NCBI RefSeq assembly: GCF_030056655.1
Contig: NZ_JASHIE010000013.1
Coordinates: 163,804 to 227,803 of the forward strand
DNA from: Flectobacillus rivi
Lineage (GTDB): Bacteria; Bacteroidota; Bacteroidia; Cytophagales; Spirosomataceae
DNA length: 64,000 nt
Direction of reading: 5' to 3'
Program-made: the position numbers and the translations under genes
Shown here: positions 14,731 to 23,849 of the stretch, in pieces
Position numbering within the stretch: position 1 is the first letter of the stretch
How the letters are laid out: every line of letters begins with the position of its first letter
The notes under the pieces: generated by a model
Seen by the model: only the letters and a program-made list of their open reading frames with translations
Told to the model about the DNA's origin: nothing
Databases searched by the model: none

Positions 14731-16764
14731 ATGAATATGATGAAAAACCGTTTACTTCTAACTTTATTTATTTTATGCGCTTGGTCTGGTTTGGCTCAAA
14801 AAGCACAATATCAAGGAAATAAAGCGCCTTTAGCTCCTCTCAAATATATCGAATTGCCTTTAGGAGCTGTAAAGCCACAAGGTTGGCTTCGTCAACAGCT
14901 CGAAGTCATGAAAAAAGGGGCAACAGGGCATCTGGACGAATATTTCCCTAAAGTCCAAAACGACAATGGATGGTTAGGAGGCAAAGGTGATGCTTGGGAA
15001 GAAACCCCTTATTGGTTGGATGGCGCTGTGCCATTAGCCTATTTACTCGAAGATAAAACCCTCACTCAAAAGGTTCAAAAATATATAGATTGGACACTTT
15101 CCACACAAAGACCCAATGGTTTCTTTGGACCGTTGACCAACGAAGAAAGAAAAGGAAAATCCATAAGCTCATGTGAACAAGGTGCTGACTGGTGGCCAAG
15201 AATGGTAATGCTTAAGGTATTGCAACAATACTATACTGCAACCAAAGATGCTCGTGTCATTCCGTTCATGACCAAATATTTTCACTATCAACTACAATCC
15301 ATCAAGGCTTGTCCGCTCAACAAATGGACAGATTGGGCTCGTGCTCGTGGGGGTGACAATATCATGTCTGCTTATTGGCTCTACAATCAAACTGGGGATA
15401 AATCTTTACTAGAACTTGCTGATATACTCTACCAACAAACCACTCCATGGACACAATACATGGCAGAAAGAAACTGGGTTATGCAGGCTTCAGCCAATCA
15501 AACGGGTGAAAGTTGGATGGATCGTCATGCGGTAAATGTGGGGATGGGTATCAAATTACCAGCTATTTATTATCAAAGTCAAAAAACCGACTATTATCTC
15601 AAAGCGATGAGCCAAGGTTGGAAAGACATCATGACTTTGCATGGTTTACCTCACGGAATGTTTTCTGGAGATGAAGATTTGCACGGAAACGAACCTTCTC
15701 AAGGTGTAGAGCTTTGTGCTATTGTCGAAACTATGTTTTCGCTTGAAAATGTCCTAGGTATCACAGGTGACCCAATGTATGCACAAGCACTTGAACGCAT
15801 GACTTACAATGCTTTACCTACGCAAACAACAGATGACTATATCTCTCGTCAGTATTTCCAGACAGCCAATCAGGTGGAAGTTAGACGTGGTACTTATGAT
15901 TTCTCATTACCATTTTATCGCGGTATGAATAACGTATTTGGTCCTTACGCTGGATACACGTGTTGTACTTCAAATATGCACCAAGGCTGGACAAAATTTG
16001 TAAGTCATCTTTGGTATGCAACGCCAGAAAATGGTCTAGCGAGCTTACTTTATGGACCATCAAGTATAAAAGCTAACGTGGGCAATAGCGTAGAGGTTAC
16101 GATAAACGAAAGCACTAACTATCCTTTTGAAGATCAAATCAACTTTGAGCTACAATCTGCTAAAGCCGTCACTTTTCCTTGGGAGTTCCGCATCCCCGAA
16201 TGGTGCCAAGAAGCTACCATTAGTATCAACGGTAAGGAATTCAAAAAAGGAAAAGCTGGCGAAATTGTAAAAATTCAACGTCAGTGGCAAAATGGAGACA
16301 AAATTACCTTACATTTTCCTAGTGAAGTTCGTACTAGTGTATGGGCACATAATTCAAGAGTTGTCGAAAAAGGACCACTAGTTTATGCCTTAAAAATCGA
16401 AGAAGAATGGAATAAAAAGGAAATTAAAGAAGAAGGTACTTTTTATGAAATTCTCCCAAAAAGTGCTTGGAACTTCGGTATTCCTACTTCAGTAGCCGAA
16501 AAACCAAGCAAATTTTTACAAGTAACTACTAAAGGAATGCCGCAAGGTTATGTTTGGAATGCTCAAAATGCTCCTATAGAAATCAAACTTTCGGCCAAAC
16601 AAATTCCAGCTTGGATCATCAATAACGACGGTGTTGCCCGCATTCCTGTTACCACCCGCGACGGGTTCTATCAAGGGGCGGTCGATAACAAAGAACAAAC
16701 CATCACACTTATTCCGTATGGTTGTAGTAAATTAAGAGTTGTAGCATTTCCTTTAATCAAATAA
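14731..16764 (+). CDS. Second GH127-type (DUF1680) glycoside hydrolase
   Basis: This is an exported protein of 677 residues (signal ends SGLAQ, residue 23). It shares the Zn/Cys layout of GH127-type enzymes: Glu327 and Cys329 in GVELCAIVE and Cys411-Cys412 in GYTCCTSNMHQGW. The rest is quite different from the GH127 protein at 6.8-8.8 kb, with EETPYWLDGAVPLAYLLED near 90 and SCEQGADWWPRMVMLKVL near 148. It probably belongs to another subfamily with its own linkage preference. The barrel spans roughly residues 40-440 and a beta domain follows. It is separated by 298 bp from the GH43 gene and by 92 bp from the DUF4964/4965 gene, so it likely opens a two-gene unit. Confidence 0.8.
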   Translation: MNMMKNRLLLTLFILCAWSGLAQKAQYQGNKAPLAPLKYIELPLGAVKPQGWLRQQLEVMKKGATGHLDEYFPKVQNDNGWLGGKGDAWEETPYWLDGAVPLAYLLEDKTLTQKVQKYIDWTLSTQRPNGFFGPLTNEERKGKSISSCEQGADWWPRMVMLKVLQQYYTATKDARVIPFMTKYFHYQLQSIKACPLNKWTDWARARGGDNIMSAYWLYNQTGDKSLLELADILYQQTTPWTQYMAERNWVMQASANQTGESWMDRHAVNVGMGIKLPAIYYQSQKTDYYLKAMSQGWKDIMTLHGLPHGMFSGDEDLHGNEPSQGVELCAIVETMFSLENVLGITGDPMYAQALERMTYNALPTQTTDDYISRQYFQTANQVEVRRGTYDFSLPFYRGMNNVFGPYAGYTCCTSNMHQGWTKFVSHLWYATPENGLASLLYGPSSIKANVGNSVEVTINESTNYPFEDQINFELQSAKAVTFPWEFRIPEWCQEATISINGKEFKKGKAGEIVKIQRQWQNGDKITLHFPSEVRTSVWAHNSRVVEKGPLVYALKIEEEWNKKEIKEEGTFYEILPKSAWNFGIPTSVAEKPSKFLQVTTKGMPQGYVWNAQNAPIEIKLSAKQIPAWIINNDGVARIPVTTRDGFYQGAVDNKEQTITLIPYGCSKLRVVAFPLIK

Positions 16765-16856
16765 TAGTAGAGAGTTTGAAAGAAATCAAGTGTTTTATCC
16801 CAAACATGAGATTTCTTTCCCACCCAATTCTCTATATCATGAATCAATTTTATCAC

Positions 16857-19262
16857 ATGAAAAAATCAATTGTTGCACTTCTGAGCCTTTTCAGCATTTC
16901 AACGCAAGCTCAACAGTTGCGTCCACCTGCTGTTCCACTCATTGCGAATGACCCTTATTTTAGTATTTGGTCTGTTACAGACAAAGCTAATGAGTCAGTA
17001 ACAAGACACTGGACTGGCAAAAATCACTCTCTTCAAGGTATTGTCGAAGTTGATGGCAAAGCTTTTCAATTTTTAGGAATGCCTAAAATCAATTACAAAA
17101 CTTACGCTACTACAGCCGCAGAAAAAGTATATCAAGCAAAATACACGTTGGATAAGCCTGCTGCTGGTTGGGAAAAAGAATCATTCGACGACAATGCTTG
17201 GAAAACAGGTACAGCTCCTTTTGGTGACGGTGCTGGTAGCAATCCAATGCGTCCAAATACCGATTGGAAAACAAAAACAATCTGGTATCGTCGTGCAGTA
17301 GAACTTCCTGCAAAATTCAATGCTGAGAAATTAAGACTACAAGTAAGTAATGACGACGATGTTCAAATTTATATCAATGGCGTTTTAGCATACGAGTGTG
17401 GCCCTTGTTATATTGCTGGTTATGAGCAATATAAACTTTCACCAGCAGCACAAAAAGCTATTAAACCTGGAAAAAATATTATTGCAGTACACTGTATCAA
17501 TCCAATTGGTGGTGGTTTTGTGGATGTAGGTATTCAGGAAGAATTACCTCCAGCAACACCAGTAACAGCGGCTACTCAAACAAGTGTTCAGGTAAAAGCT
17601 ACTAACACTATTTATACATTTGATGCTAATGGTGTTCAGGTAAAAGCTACTTTTACCTCTCCCCTGTTGATGGACGAATTAGAGGTTTTGGCTCGCCCAG
17701 CTTCGTATGTAACCTTCGAAACAAGCGCTAAGGACGGTCGTTCTCACAAAGTAAAAGTGAAAATGGATGTTTCGGCAGACTTAGCCGTGAATATGACTTC
17801 TCAGGAAGTAGCAACAAAAGTATTACCAAATACTGCTGGAGGATTGAAATTGATGTCAGCAGGTTCAGTTGAGCAAAAAATCTTAGGAAAACGTGGCGAT
17901 GACCTCCGTATCGACTGGGGATATGCGTATGTAGCAGCAAAAAATGCTACTTTTACCACAGGAACTCCTCAAGAAAGAGTTTTGAAAAGTACATTTGATT
18001 TTGGTACTGTTGGTCAAACTTCAAAATCTAATCACTTGATTTTGGCTTATGATGATATTTACGCAGTTCAATATTTTGGTAAAAACTTGCGTGCGTGGTG
18101 GCGTAGAGATGCTTCGATGACAGCAGAAAAAATGTTAGATGAGGCTGAAAAAGATTACACTAGATTGATGGCAAAAACAGCAGCATTCGATCAACAATTG
18201 TATCAAGATGCACAAAAAGCAGGTGGCAAAGAATACGCAGATTTATGTGAACTAGCTTATCGTCAGGCTATTGCAGCGCACAAAACTGTTGACCGTGGAG
18301 ATGGTACCTTGTTGTTTTTCTCGAAAGAAAACTTTTCAAACGGTTCTATTGGTACAGTTGACGTAACTTATCCGTCAGCACCGATGTTCTTGTTGTACAA
18401 CAATACTTTGATGAAAGGATTATTAGAATTTATTTTCGAATACTCTGAATCTGGAAAATGGGCAAAACCTTTCGCAGCACACGATGTAGGTACTTATCCA
18501 TTGGCTAATGGTCAAACTTATGGAGAAGATATGCCAGTTGAAGAATGTGGAAACATGATTACCTTAGCTGCCGCAACTTGTATTGTAGATGGAAATGGTG
18601 ATTACGCCAAAAAACACTGGTCAACATTATCGACATGGGTAAAATACTTGGAAGAATACGGTTTTGACCCAGCTAACCAATTATGTACAGACGACTTTGC
18701 TGGTCACTTGGCTCGTAATATCAACTTGTCAGCTAAAGCTATTATGGGCATTGCATCTTATGCAAAAATGGCAGAAATGATTGGCGACAAAGCTACTGCT
18801 TCTAAATATCAAGCTATTGCAAAAGAAATGGCAAGCAAATGGCAGACAATGGCCGAAGATGGAGATCACTATGCTTTGACTTTCGACAAAAAAGGTACTT
18901 GGTCTCAAAAATACAACTTGGTTTGGGATGAGCTTTTGGGCTTAAATGTATTTCCAAAATCAGTAATGCAAAAAGAAATTAAGTATTACTTGAACAAACA
19001 AGAAAAATACGGTTTGCCTTTAGATTCTAGAAAAACATATACCAAGTCTGACTGGATTATGTGGACAGCAACGATGGCTGATTCGCAACAAGATTTCCAA
19101 GCATTGATTCACCCAATTTGGAAATTTGCTAACGAAACAACCTCAAGAGTTCCATTATCTGACTGGCATGAAACTACAAATGCCAAGCAAGTTGGTTTCC
19201 AAGCTCGCTCGGTAGTAGGTGGATATTTTATCAAAATGCTTGAGGGAAAACTCCATAAATAA
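16857..19262 (+). CDS. DUF4964/DUF5127/DUF4965/DUF1793 exported protein (glutaminase-A-like)
   Basis: The chosen start is the ATG at 16857 (801 residues), which gives the signal MKKSIVALLSLFSISTQAQ; the open frame runs upstream to 16776 but that adds a non-signal leader. LRPPAVPLIANDPYFSIWS is the DUF4964 signature. A GH2-type jelly-roll sugar-binding module (about residues 88-220, ending VDVGIQEE) is inserted into the N-terminal region. The C-terminal half is an (alpha/alpha)6-like barrel with KENFSNGSIGTVDVTYPSAP, AHDVGTYPLANGQTYGEDMPVEECGNM and SDWHETTNAKQVGFQARSVVGG. Relatives are often named glutaminase A from a fungal member, but the position among arabinan-type glycosidases suggests a carbohydrate substrate. 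The function is unproven. A terminator follows. Confidence 0.8.
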   Translation: MKKSIVALLSLFSISTQAQQLRPPAVPLIANDPYFSIWSVTDKANESVTRHWTGKNHSLQGIVEVDGKAFQFLGMPKINYKTYATTAAEKVYQAKYTLDKPAAGWEKESFDDNAWKTGTAPFGDGAGSNPMRPNTDWKTKTIWYRRAVELPAKFNAEKLRLQVSNDDDVQIYINGVLAYECGPCYIAGYEQYKLSPAAQKAIKPGKNIIAVHCINPIGGGFVDVGIQEELPPATPVTAATQTSVQVKATNTIYTFDANGVQVKATFTSPLLMDELEVLARPASYVTFETSAKDGRSHKVKVKMDVSADLAVNMTSQEVATKVLPNTAGGLKLMSAGSVEQKILGKRGDDLRIDWGYAYVAAKNATFTTGTPQERVLKSTFDFGTVGQTSKSNHLILAYDDIYAVQYFGKNLRAWWRRDASMTAEKMLDEAEKDYTRLMAKTAAFDQQLYQDAQKAGGKEYADLCELAYRQAIAAHKTVDRGDGTLLFFSKENFSNGSIGTVDVTYPSAPMFLLYNNTLMKGLLEFIFEYSESGKWAKPFAAHDVGTYPLANGQTYGEDMPVEECGNMITLAAATCIVDGNGDYAKKHWSTLSTWVKYLEEYGFDPANQLCTDDFAGHLARNINLSAKAIMGIASYAKMAEMIGDKATASKYQAIAKEMASKWQTMAEDGDHYALTFDKKGTWSQKYNLVWDELLGLNVFPKSVMQKEIKYYLNKQEKYGLPLDSRKTYTKSDWIMWTATMADSQQDFQALIHPIWKFANETTSRVPLSDWHETTNAKQVGFQARSVVGGYFIKMLEGKLHK

Positions 19263-19269
19263 AAAACAG

Positions 19270-19310
19270 ACTTTGTGGCTATTTGATCTGCTGACAAATA
19301 GCCACGAAGT
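19270..19310 (+). terminator. Hairpin terminator after the DUF4965 gene
   Basis: ACTTTGTGGCTATTTG pairs with CAAATAGCCACGAAGT (16 bp, one G-U pair) across a 9-nt loop, 8 bp after the stop codon. The T-run is short, so read-through towards the regulator is possible. Confidence 0.7.
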
Positions 19311-19471
19311 TTGAGCAAAATGACAATAAATTTGGGATTTTAAATTGTTCATTTTTGTTCAAATTTTATTCAAATCTTCTCAAAATAGCCTCTACACCTA
19401 AATTAAGTATATTTACAGTTTTATGCATCTAGGAATTAAATTTATCTTTACAAGACAAAAAACACAGTAAA

Positions 19472-22400
19472 TTGAAACTTAATCTTACAATAGTATTATT
19501 TGTTTTATGGTGCCAACAGTTGCTGGCTCAGTCTTTCAGCTTTCGTCATTATGAAGTAGAAGATAATCTTTCTTACAACTCCGTAATGTGTAGTATGCAG
19601 GACAGTAAAGGCTTTTTGTGGTTTGGTACCAAAGACGGACTCAATCGTTTTGATGGATACTCTTTTAAGGTTTACAGGAAAATAGAGAACAACCCCAAAA
19701 GTTTAGGAAACAATACTGTTTTTTCAGTTTGTGAGGGAGACGAACAAACTATTTGGGTAGGAACTTACGCAGGAATTTATCAGTACAATACCATTACAGA
19801 ACAATTTAGTTTATTACCAGACACCAAAGAGCATTTTATTCGCACTATCAAAACAGATGACGAAGGAAATGTCTGGTTTATTAAGGATTACAACTTACAG
19901 ATTTATAATCCTAAAACACAAAAGACAGAAAAATTAGATACAGGAAAAGAACGAATAGATATTACTTCTTTTATCCTCAATAAACAACAGATTTGGTTAG
20001 CGACCACAGATGGCAATTTGTGGGAATATAACACGTTCAGCAAATCGTTGAAAAAGTATAATATGTTTGAGAAATCTGCTCCTGCAATTTCTCATTGGAT
20101 AGACAAAATTTATGATACCAAGCAAAATGCGATTTTGATTGGTACCTCAAGTCAAGGAGTAAAATTGTTTAATACCAAGACGAGGACTTATGAAGATATA
20201 TTGACTTACAATTCCAATAAAACTGCCATCTATGTACGCGATTTTATGCATCGCACCGAAGATGAATATTGGATTGCCACAGAGTCTGGATTGTATATTT
20301 ATTATTTACAATCTCGAAAATATATCAATCTAAAACACGAATATAGTAATCCTTACTCCATCTCAGACAATGCGCTGTACACACTTTCAAAAGACCGTGA
20401 AGGTGGGATTTGGATTGGAACATACTTTGGAGGTATCAATTATTTGCCTACACAACACGTAGCATTTGATAAATATTTTAACCAAGGAGCCAATAATAGT
20501 ATTACGGGCAATGCCGTAAGAGAAATTTGTGAAGACAAATTTGGGAATTTATGGATCGGAACTGAAGACAATGGATTGAATAAACTCAACCTCAAAACGC
20601 GTCAGTTTACCCATTTCAAACCTGACGGAAAGCCCAATAATCTTTCACATTCCAATATTCATGGGCTAATGACTGTTGGTGATAAGCTATGGGTAGGTGC
20701 CTTTGAGTCTGGCTTAGATATTCTAGATATTCCTTCTGGAAAAGTGGTAAAGCATTTTGTAGCAGGAAATGGACCTAGAAGCTTGAAAAGCAATTTTGTG
20801 GAAACACTCTACCGAACAAAGTCAAATATGATTTTGGTAGCAACCTCCAACGGGCTGTTTCGTTTTCACGAAAAAACACAAGACTTTACGCCTCTTTGTG
20901 ACCGAACTACCTATGGGCATTTTATTACTGTCACAGAGGACCAAGAAGGAAATATTTGGGCAGGTACAACTCGAGAGGGTCTACGTTGTATAGATTTTAA
21001 ACACAATCGTGTAGTTAATTTTCGTTCAAGCGAAAAAGATATTACCTCTATCAGTTGTAATGCTATCAATGGCATTTTTATCGACCATGCCAATCGTATG
21101 TGGGTTACAACCGAAAACGGGCTGAATTTACTGGATAGAAAAACAGGAAAATTCAGAAGATTTGGAACAAAAGATGGTTTTCCGAGTGATGTTTTTTACA
21201 AAATATTGGAAGATCAACATCATAAACTTTGGATAAGTACCTCTAAAGGCTTGTGTGCGTATGATTTTGAACGCAATAAGCTCGCAACTTATACCAAATC
21301 AAATGGAATTTTGAGCGACCAGTTTAACTATAGCTCCGCCTTCAAAGACGATGAAGGACGAATGTACTTTGGAAGTGTAAAGGGTCTAAATAGTTTTACA
21401 CCTGATACTTTTATGCAAAATGCTTTTGTACCCCCAGTATACCTGACGGGTATTCAAGTAGACAATCAAGAGTTAGAGATTGGAGAAGAAAACTCTCCGC
21501 TCGAGCGCTCGATTTCGTTTACCAAAAGCATAAATTTAGACCATACACAATCCACCTTTAGTTTAGACTTTGCCGCCCTAAGCTATACCTCACCACAAAC
21601 CACCGAGTATATGTATATGCTCGATGGCTTGGACAAAGGCTGGAATTTATTAAAAACTAACCGAAAGGTATATTTTACCAAACTTGCCCCTGGCTCCTAC
21701 ACGTTTAAGGTGAAAGCTTCGAATGGTAGTGGCATCTGGAGTGAAGAGATGGCCGTGCTCGAAATTGAGGTTAGCCCTCCTTTTTGGGCAAGCGGAATTG
21801 CGTATATACTTTACAGTATTGTAATTTTGTTGGCTATTTACTTTGGTATTCAAATGTACCATGAGTATATCAATCAGCAAAATCAGCGTAAAATTGATAT
21901 GCTTGAAATTGAAAAGGAAAAGGAAATTTATGCCGCCAAAATTGAGTTTTTCACCAATGTTACTCATGAAATCCGTACACCATTGACGCTTATTAAGGCG
22001 CCACTGGAAGATTTAATGAAAAAAAATGTTGAGAATAATGCGTTGTCGTCAGGCTTGCAAGTGATTGAGAAAAATACAGATAGATTGTTAGAATTAACAA
22101 ATCAACTCTTGGATTTTCGTAAAACAGAGGCCAACGGTTTTAGTTTGAATTTTGTAAAAATGAATATCAGTCAGTTTTTACAAGAACGCTTTGAGGAGTT
22201 TTATCCCATGGCAACATTCAAACAAATAAGCTTTGAGCTACAACTACCCAATGAAGATTTTTGGGCGTCTGTCGACCGTGAGGCATTTCAAAAAATCATC
22301 AGTAACCTTATTGACAATGCTGTAAAATACGCTGAACATAAGGCAATTATAAAATTATACTCTATAGATGAAACTCATTTTTCGATTGAGGTTCAAAACG

Positions 22401-23428
22401 ATGGTGTGCTCATTCCAGAGGATTATCGTCAGCGCATTTTTGAGCCATTTTATCGAATGAATAATGTAAAAAATCAAAGAGGAACAGGGATTGGTTTGGC
22501 ATTGGCTCGTTCTTTAGCAGAACTACACGAAGGAACATTGAAGGTGGTAGATTCGAGAAACATGAACATTTTTCTGCTAGAATTACCCATTCATCATGCT
22601 TATGAATTTGATATTAGGAAAGAAGTTGTTTCGCCATATTCCGAAAATGTTGCTCAGAAAATTGCTCAGGATGAGCGCCCAACCATACTTTTGGTTGAAG
22701 ACAACTATGAAATTGCCCAGTTTATTGGCGAAAAACTTGAAGAAGATTATCATATATTACGAGCCAACAACGGACAAGTAGCATTAGAACTCCTAGAGTC
22801 TGAGTCTGTTCAGCTAGTACTATCGGATGTCATGATGCCCGTTATGGATGGTTTTGAACTTTGTAAACATCTGAAAAGTAACCAACAATATTCACACATC
22901 CCAGTGATTTTGTTAACCGCTAAAAATACACTTCAAGCCAAAATTGTAGGACTTGAACTTGGTGCAGATGCTTATATCGAAAAGCCATTTTCTTTAGATT
23001 ATTTACTAATGCAAATTTCTAACTTATTGATTAACAGGTCTAAGGTTAAAGATTACTTTGCTAATTCGCCGCTAGTGCACCTCAAAAATATAGCACATAG
23101 TAAATCAGATGAGGCATTTTTAGAAAAAATTACAGAAATTATTTTCCAAAATATAGACAATAATCAGCTAGATGTGGACTTACTGGCCGAAACCATGAAT
23201 ATGAGTCGTCCAACGCTTTATAGAAAAATTAAGGCTGTAGCAAATCTTTCTCCCAACGAATTGATTATTGTTACAAGGCTCAAAAAAGCAGCAGAGCTAT
23301 TAGTTCAAAGTGATTATAAAATACAAACTATCGCAAGCATGACGGGTTTTAATTCGCAAGCGCAATTTGGTAGAAGCTTTTTAAAACAATTTGGAATTCG
23401 TCCTTCCGAATATGCCAAGAAAAGATAG
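19472..23428 (+). CDS. Hybrid two-component system regulator (HTCS)
   Basis: This one-protein sensor-regulator has 1318 residues and a TTG start that directly opens a signal peptide (ending QQLLAQ). The periplasmic part (about 25-765) has repeated reg_prop blades of the WIGTxxGL type (for example FLWFGTKDGLNRFDGYSF) and a Y_Y_Y domain ending before the membrane helix near 770-790. The cytoplasmic part has a HisKA with phospho-His in FFTNVTHEIRTPLTL (about 832), an HATPase with NLIDNAVKYAE and RGTGIGLALARS, a receiver with Asp in LVLSDVMMPVMDG (about 1118) and an AraC-type HTH at 1210-1318 (MSRPTLYRKIKAVANLSPNE). HTCS proteins sense a glycan breakdown product and activate nearby PUL genes. It lies between the glycosidases and susC. 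Confidence 0.95.
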   Translation: MKLNLTIVLFVLWCQQLLAQSFSFRHYEVEDNLSYNSVMCSMQDSKGFLWFGTKDGLNRFDGYSFKVYRKIENNPKSLGNNTVFSVCEGDEQTIWVGTYAGIYQYNTITEQFSLLPDTKEHFIRTIKTDDEGNVWFIKDYNLQIYNPKTQKTEKLDTGKERIDITSFILNKQQIWLATTDGNLWEYNTFSKSLKKYNMFEKSAPAISHWIDKIYDTKQNAILIGTSSQGVKLFNTKTRTYEDILTYNSNKTAIYVRDFMHRTEDEYWIATESGLYIYYLQSRKYINLKHEYSNPYSISDNALYTLSKDREGGIWIGTYFGGINYLPTQHVAFDKYFNQGANNSITGNAVREICEDKFGNLWIGTEDNGLNKLNLKTRQFTHFKPDGKPNNLSHSNIHGLMTVGDKLWVGAFESGLDILDIPSGKVVKHFVAGNGPRSLKSNFVETLYRTKSNMILVATSNGLFRFHEKTQDFTPLCDRTTYGHFITVTEDQEGNIWAGTTREGLRCIDFKHNRVVNFRSSEKDITSISCNAINGIFIDHANRMWVTTENGLNLLDRKTGKFRRFGTKDGFPSDVFYKILEDQHHKLWISTSKGLCAYDFERNKLATYTKSNGILSDQFNYSSAFKDDEGRMYFGSVKGLNSFTPDTFMQNAFVPPVYLTGIQVDNQELEIGEENSPLERSISFTKSINLDHTQSTFSLDFAALSYTSPQTTEYMYMLDGLDKGWNLLKTNRKVYFTKLAPGSYTFKVKASNGSGIWSEEMAVLEIEVSPPFWASGIAYILYSIVILLAIYFGIQMYHEYINQQNQRKIDMLEIEKEKEIYAAKIEFFTNVTHEIRTPLTLIKAPLEDLMKKNVENNALSSGLQVIEKNTDRLLELTNQLLDFRKTEANGFSLNFVKMNISQFLQERFEEFYPMATFKQISFELQLPNEDFWASVDREAFQKIISNLIDNAVKYAEHKAIIKLYSIDETHFSIEVQNDGVLIPEDYRQRIFEPFYRMNNVKNQRGTGIGLALARSLAELHEGTLKVVDSRNMNIFLLELPIHHAYEFDIRKEVVSPYSENVAQKIAQDERPTILLVEDNYEIAQFIGEKLEEDYHILRANNGQVALELLESESVQLVLSDVMMPVMDGFELCKHLKSNQQYSHIPVILLTAKNTLQAKIVGLELGADAYIEKPFSLDYLLMQISNLLINRSKVKDYFANSPLVHLKNIAHSKSDEAFLEKITEIIFQNIDNNQLDVDLLAETMNMSRPTLYRKIKAVANLSPNELIIVTRLKKAAELLVQSDYKIQTIASMTGFNSQAQFGRSFLKQFGIRPSEYAKKR

Positions 23429-23849
23429 TGTACAGTATAATGCTAAAGAATATTACCTTTAAATGAAGATAAGATAAGTAATAGTGTCGAATAATTGTTG
23501 ATTGATTTTGAGTGTAAAATATTGATAATTAAAAATTTACGCTATAAGTCACAACTCATCATTCAGCACTAGTACTAAGCAACCCTTAAACTCTGAGGTT
23601 ATAGAGTATAAACCTACTAAGTCGAGAGAAGTTCACTATTGCATCAATATCTCCCCTAATCAAAGCAAGAATTTCTCTCGACTACATGAAAAAACAATGA
23701 TAAGATAACGTGTATTTCAATCTCAAAAAAAAGTCAAGGATGCTTGTCCCATCCCTGACTGGTCGTTTGTTCATACTCAACTGATTGGCGTCAGTTGTGG
23801 ATTTTTATTGCTCGAAAACTAAAACAATACGAACAAATCTTTCAAATTT
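23429..23849. promoter_or_regulatory. susC upstream region with three stem-loops
   Basis: I see no gene in these 421 bp. Three inverted repeats lie in order: AGTCGAGAGAA (23620-23630) with TTCTCTCGACT (23673-23683); AGTCAAGGATG (23732-23742) with CATCCCTGACT (23750-23760, one mismatch); and CAACTGA (23778-23784) with TCAGTTG (23791-23797), followed by a T-rich stretch resembling a terminator. They sit just before the susC start, so leader-level control or the end of an upstream transcript is plausible. The 18-nt string at 23776-23793 recurs with one inserted base inside susC at 23925-23943. Confidence 0.5.

Noticed and set aside
16776..16856. Longer N-terminus of the DUF4965 protein
   Set aside because: The added 27 residues are not a signal peptide, while the ATG at 16857 opens a clear one.
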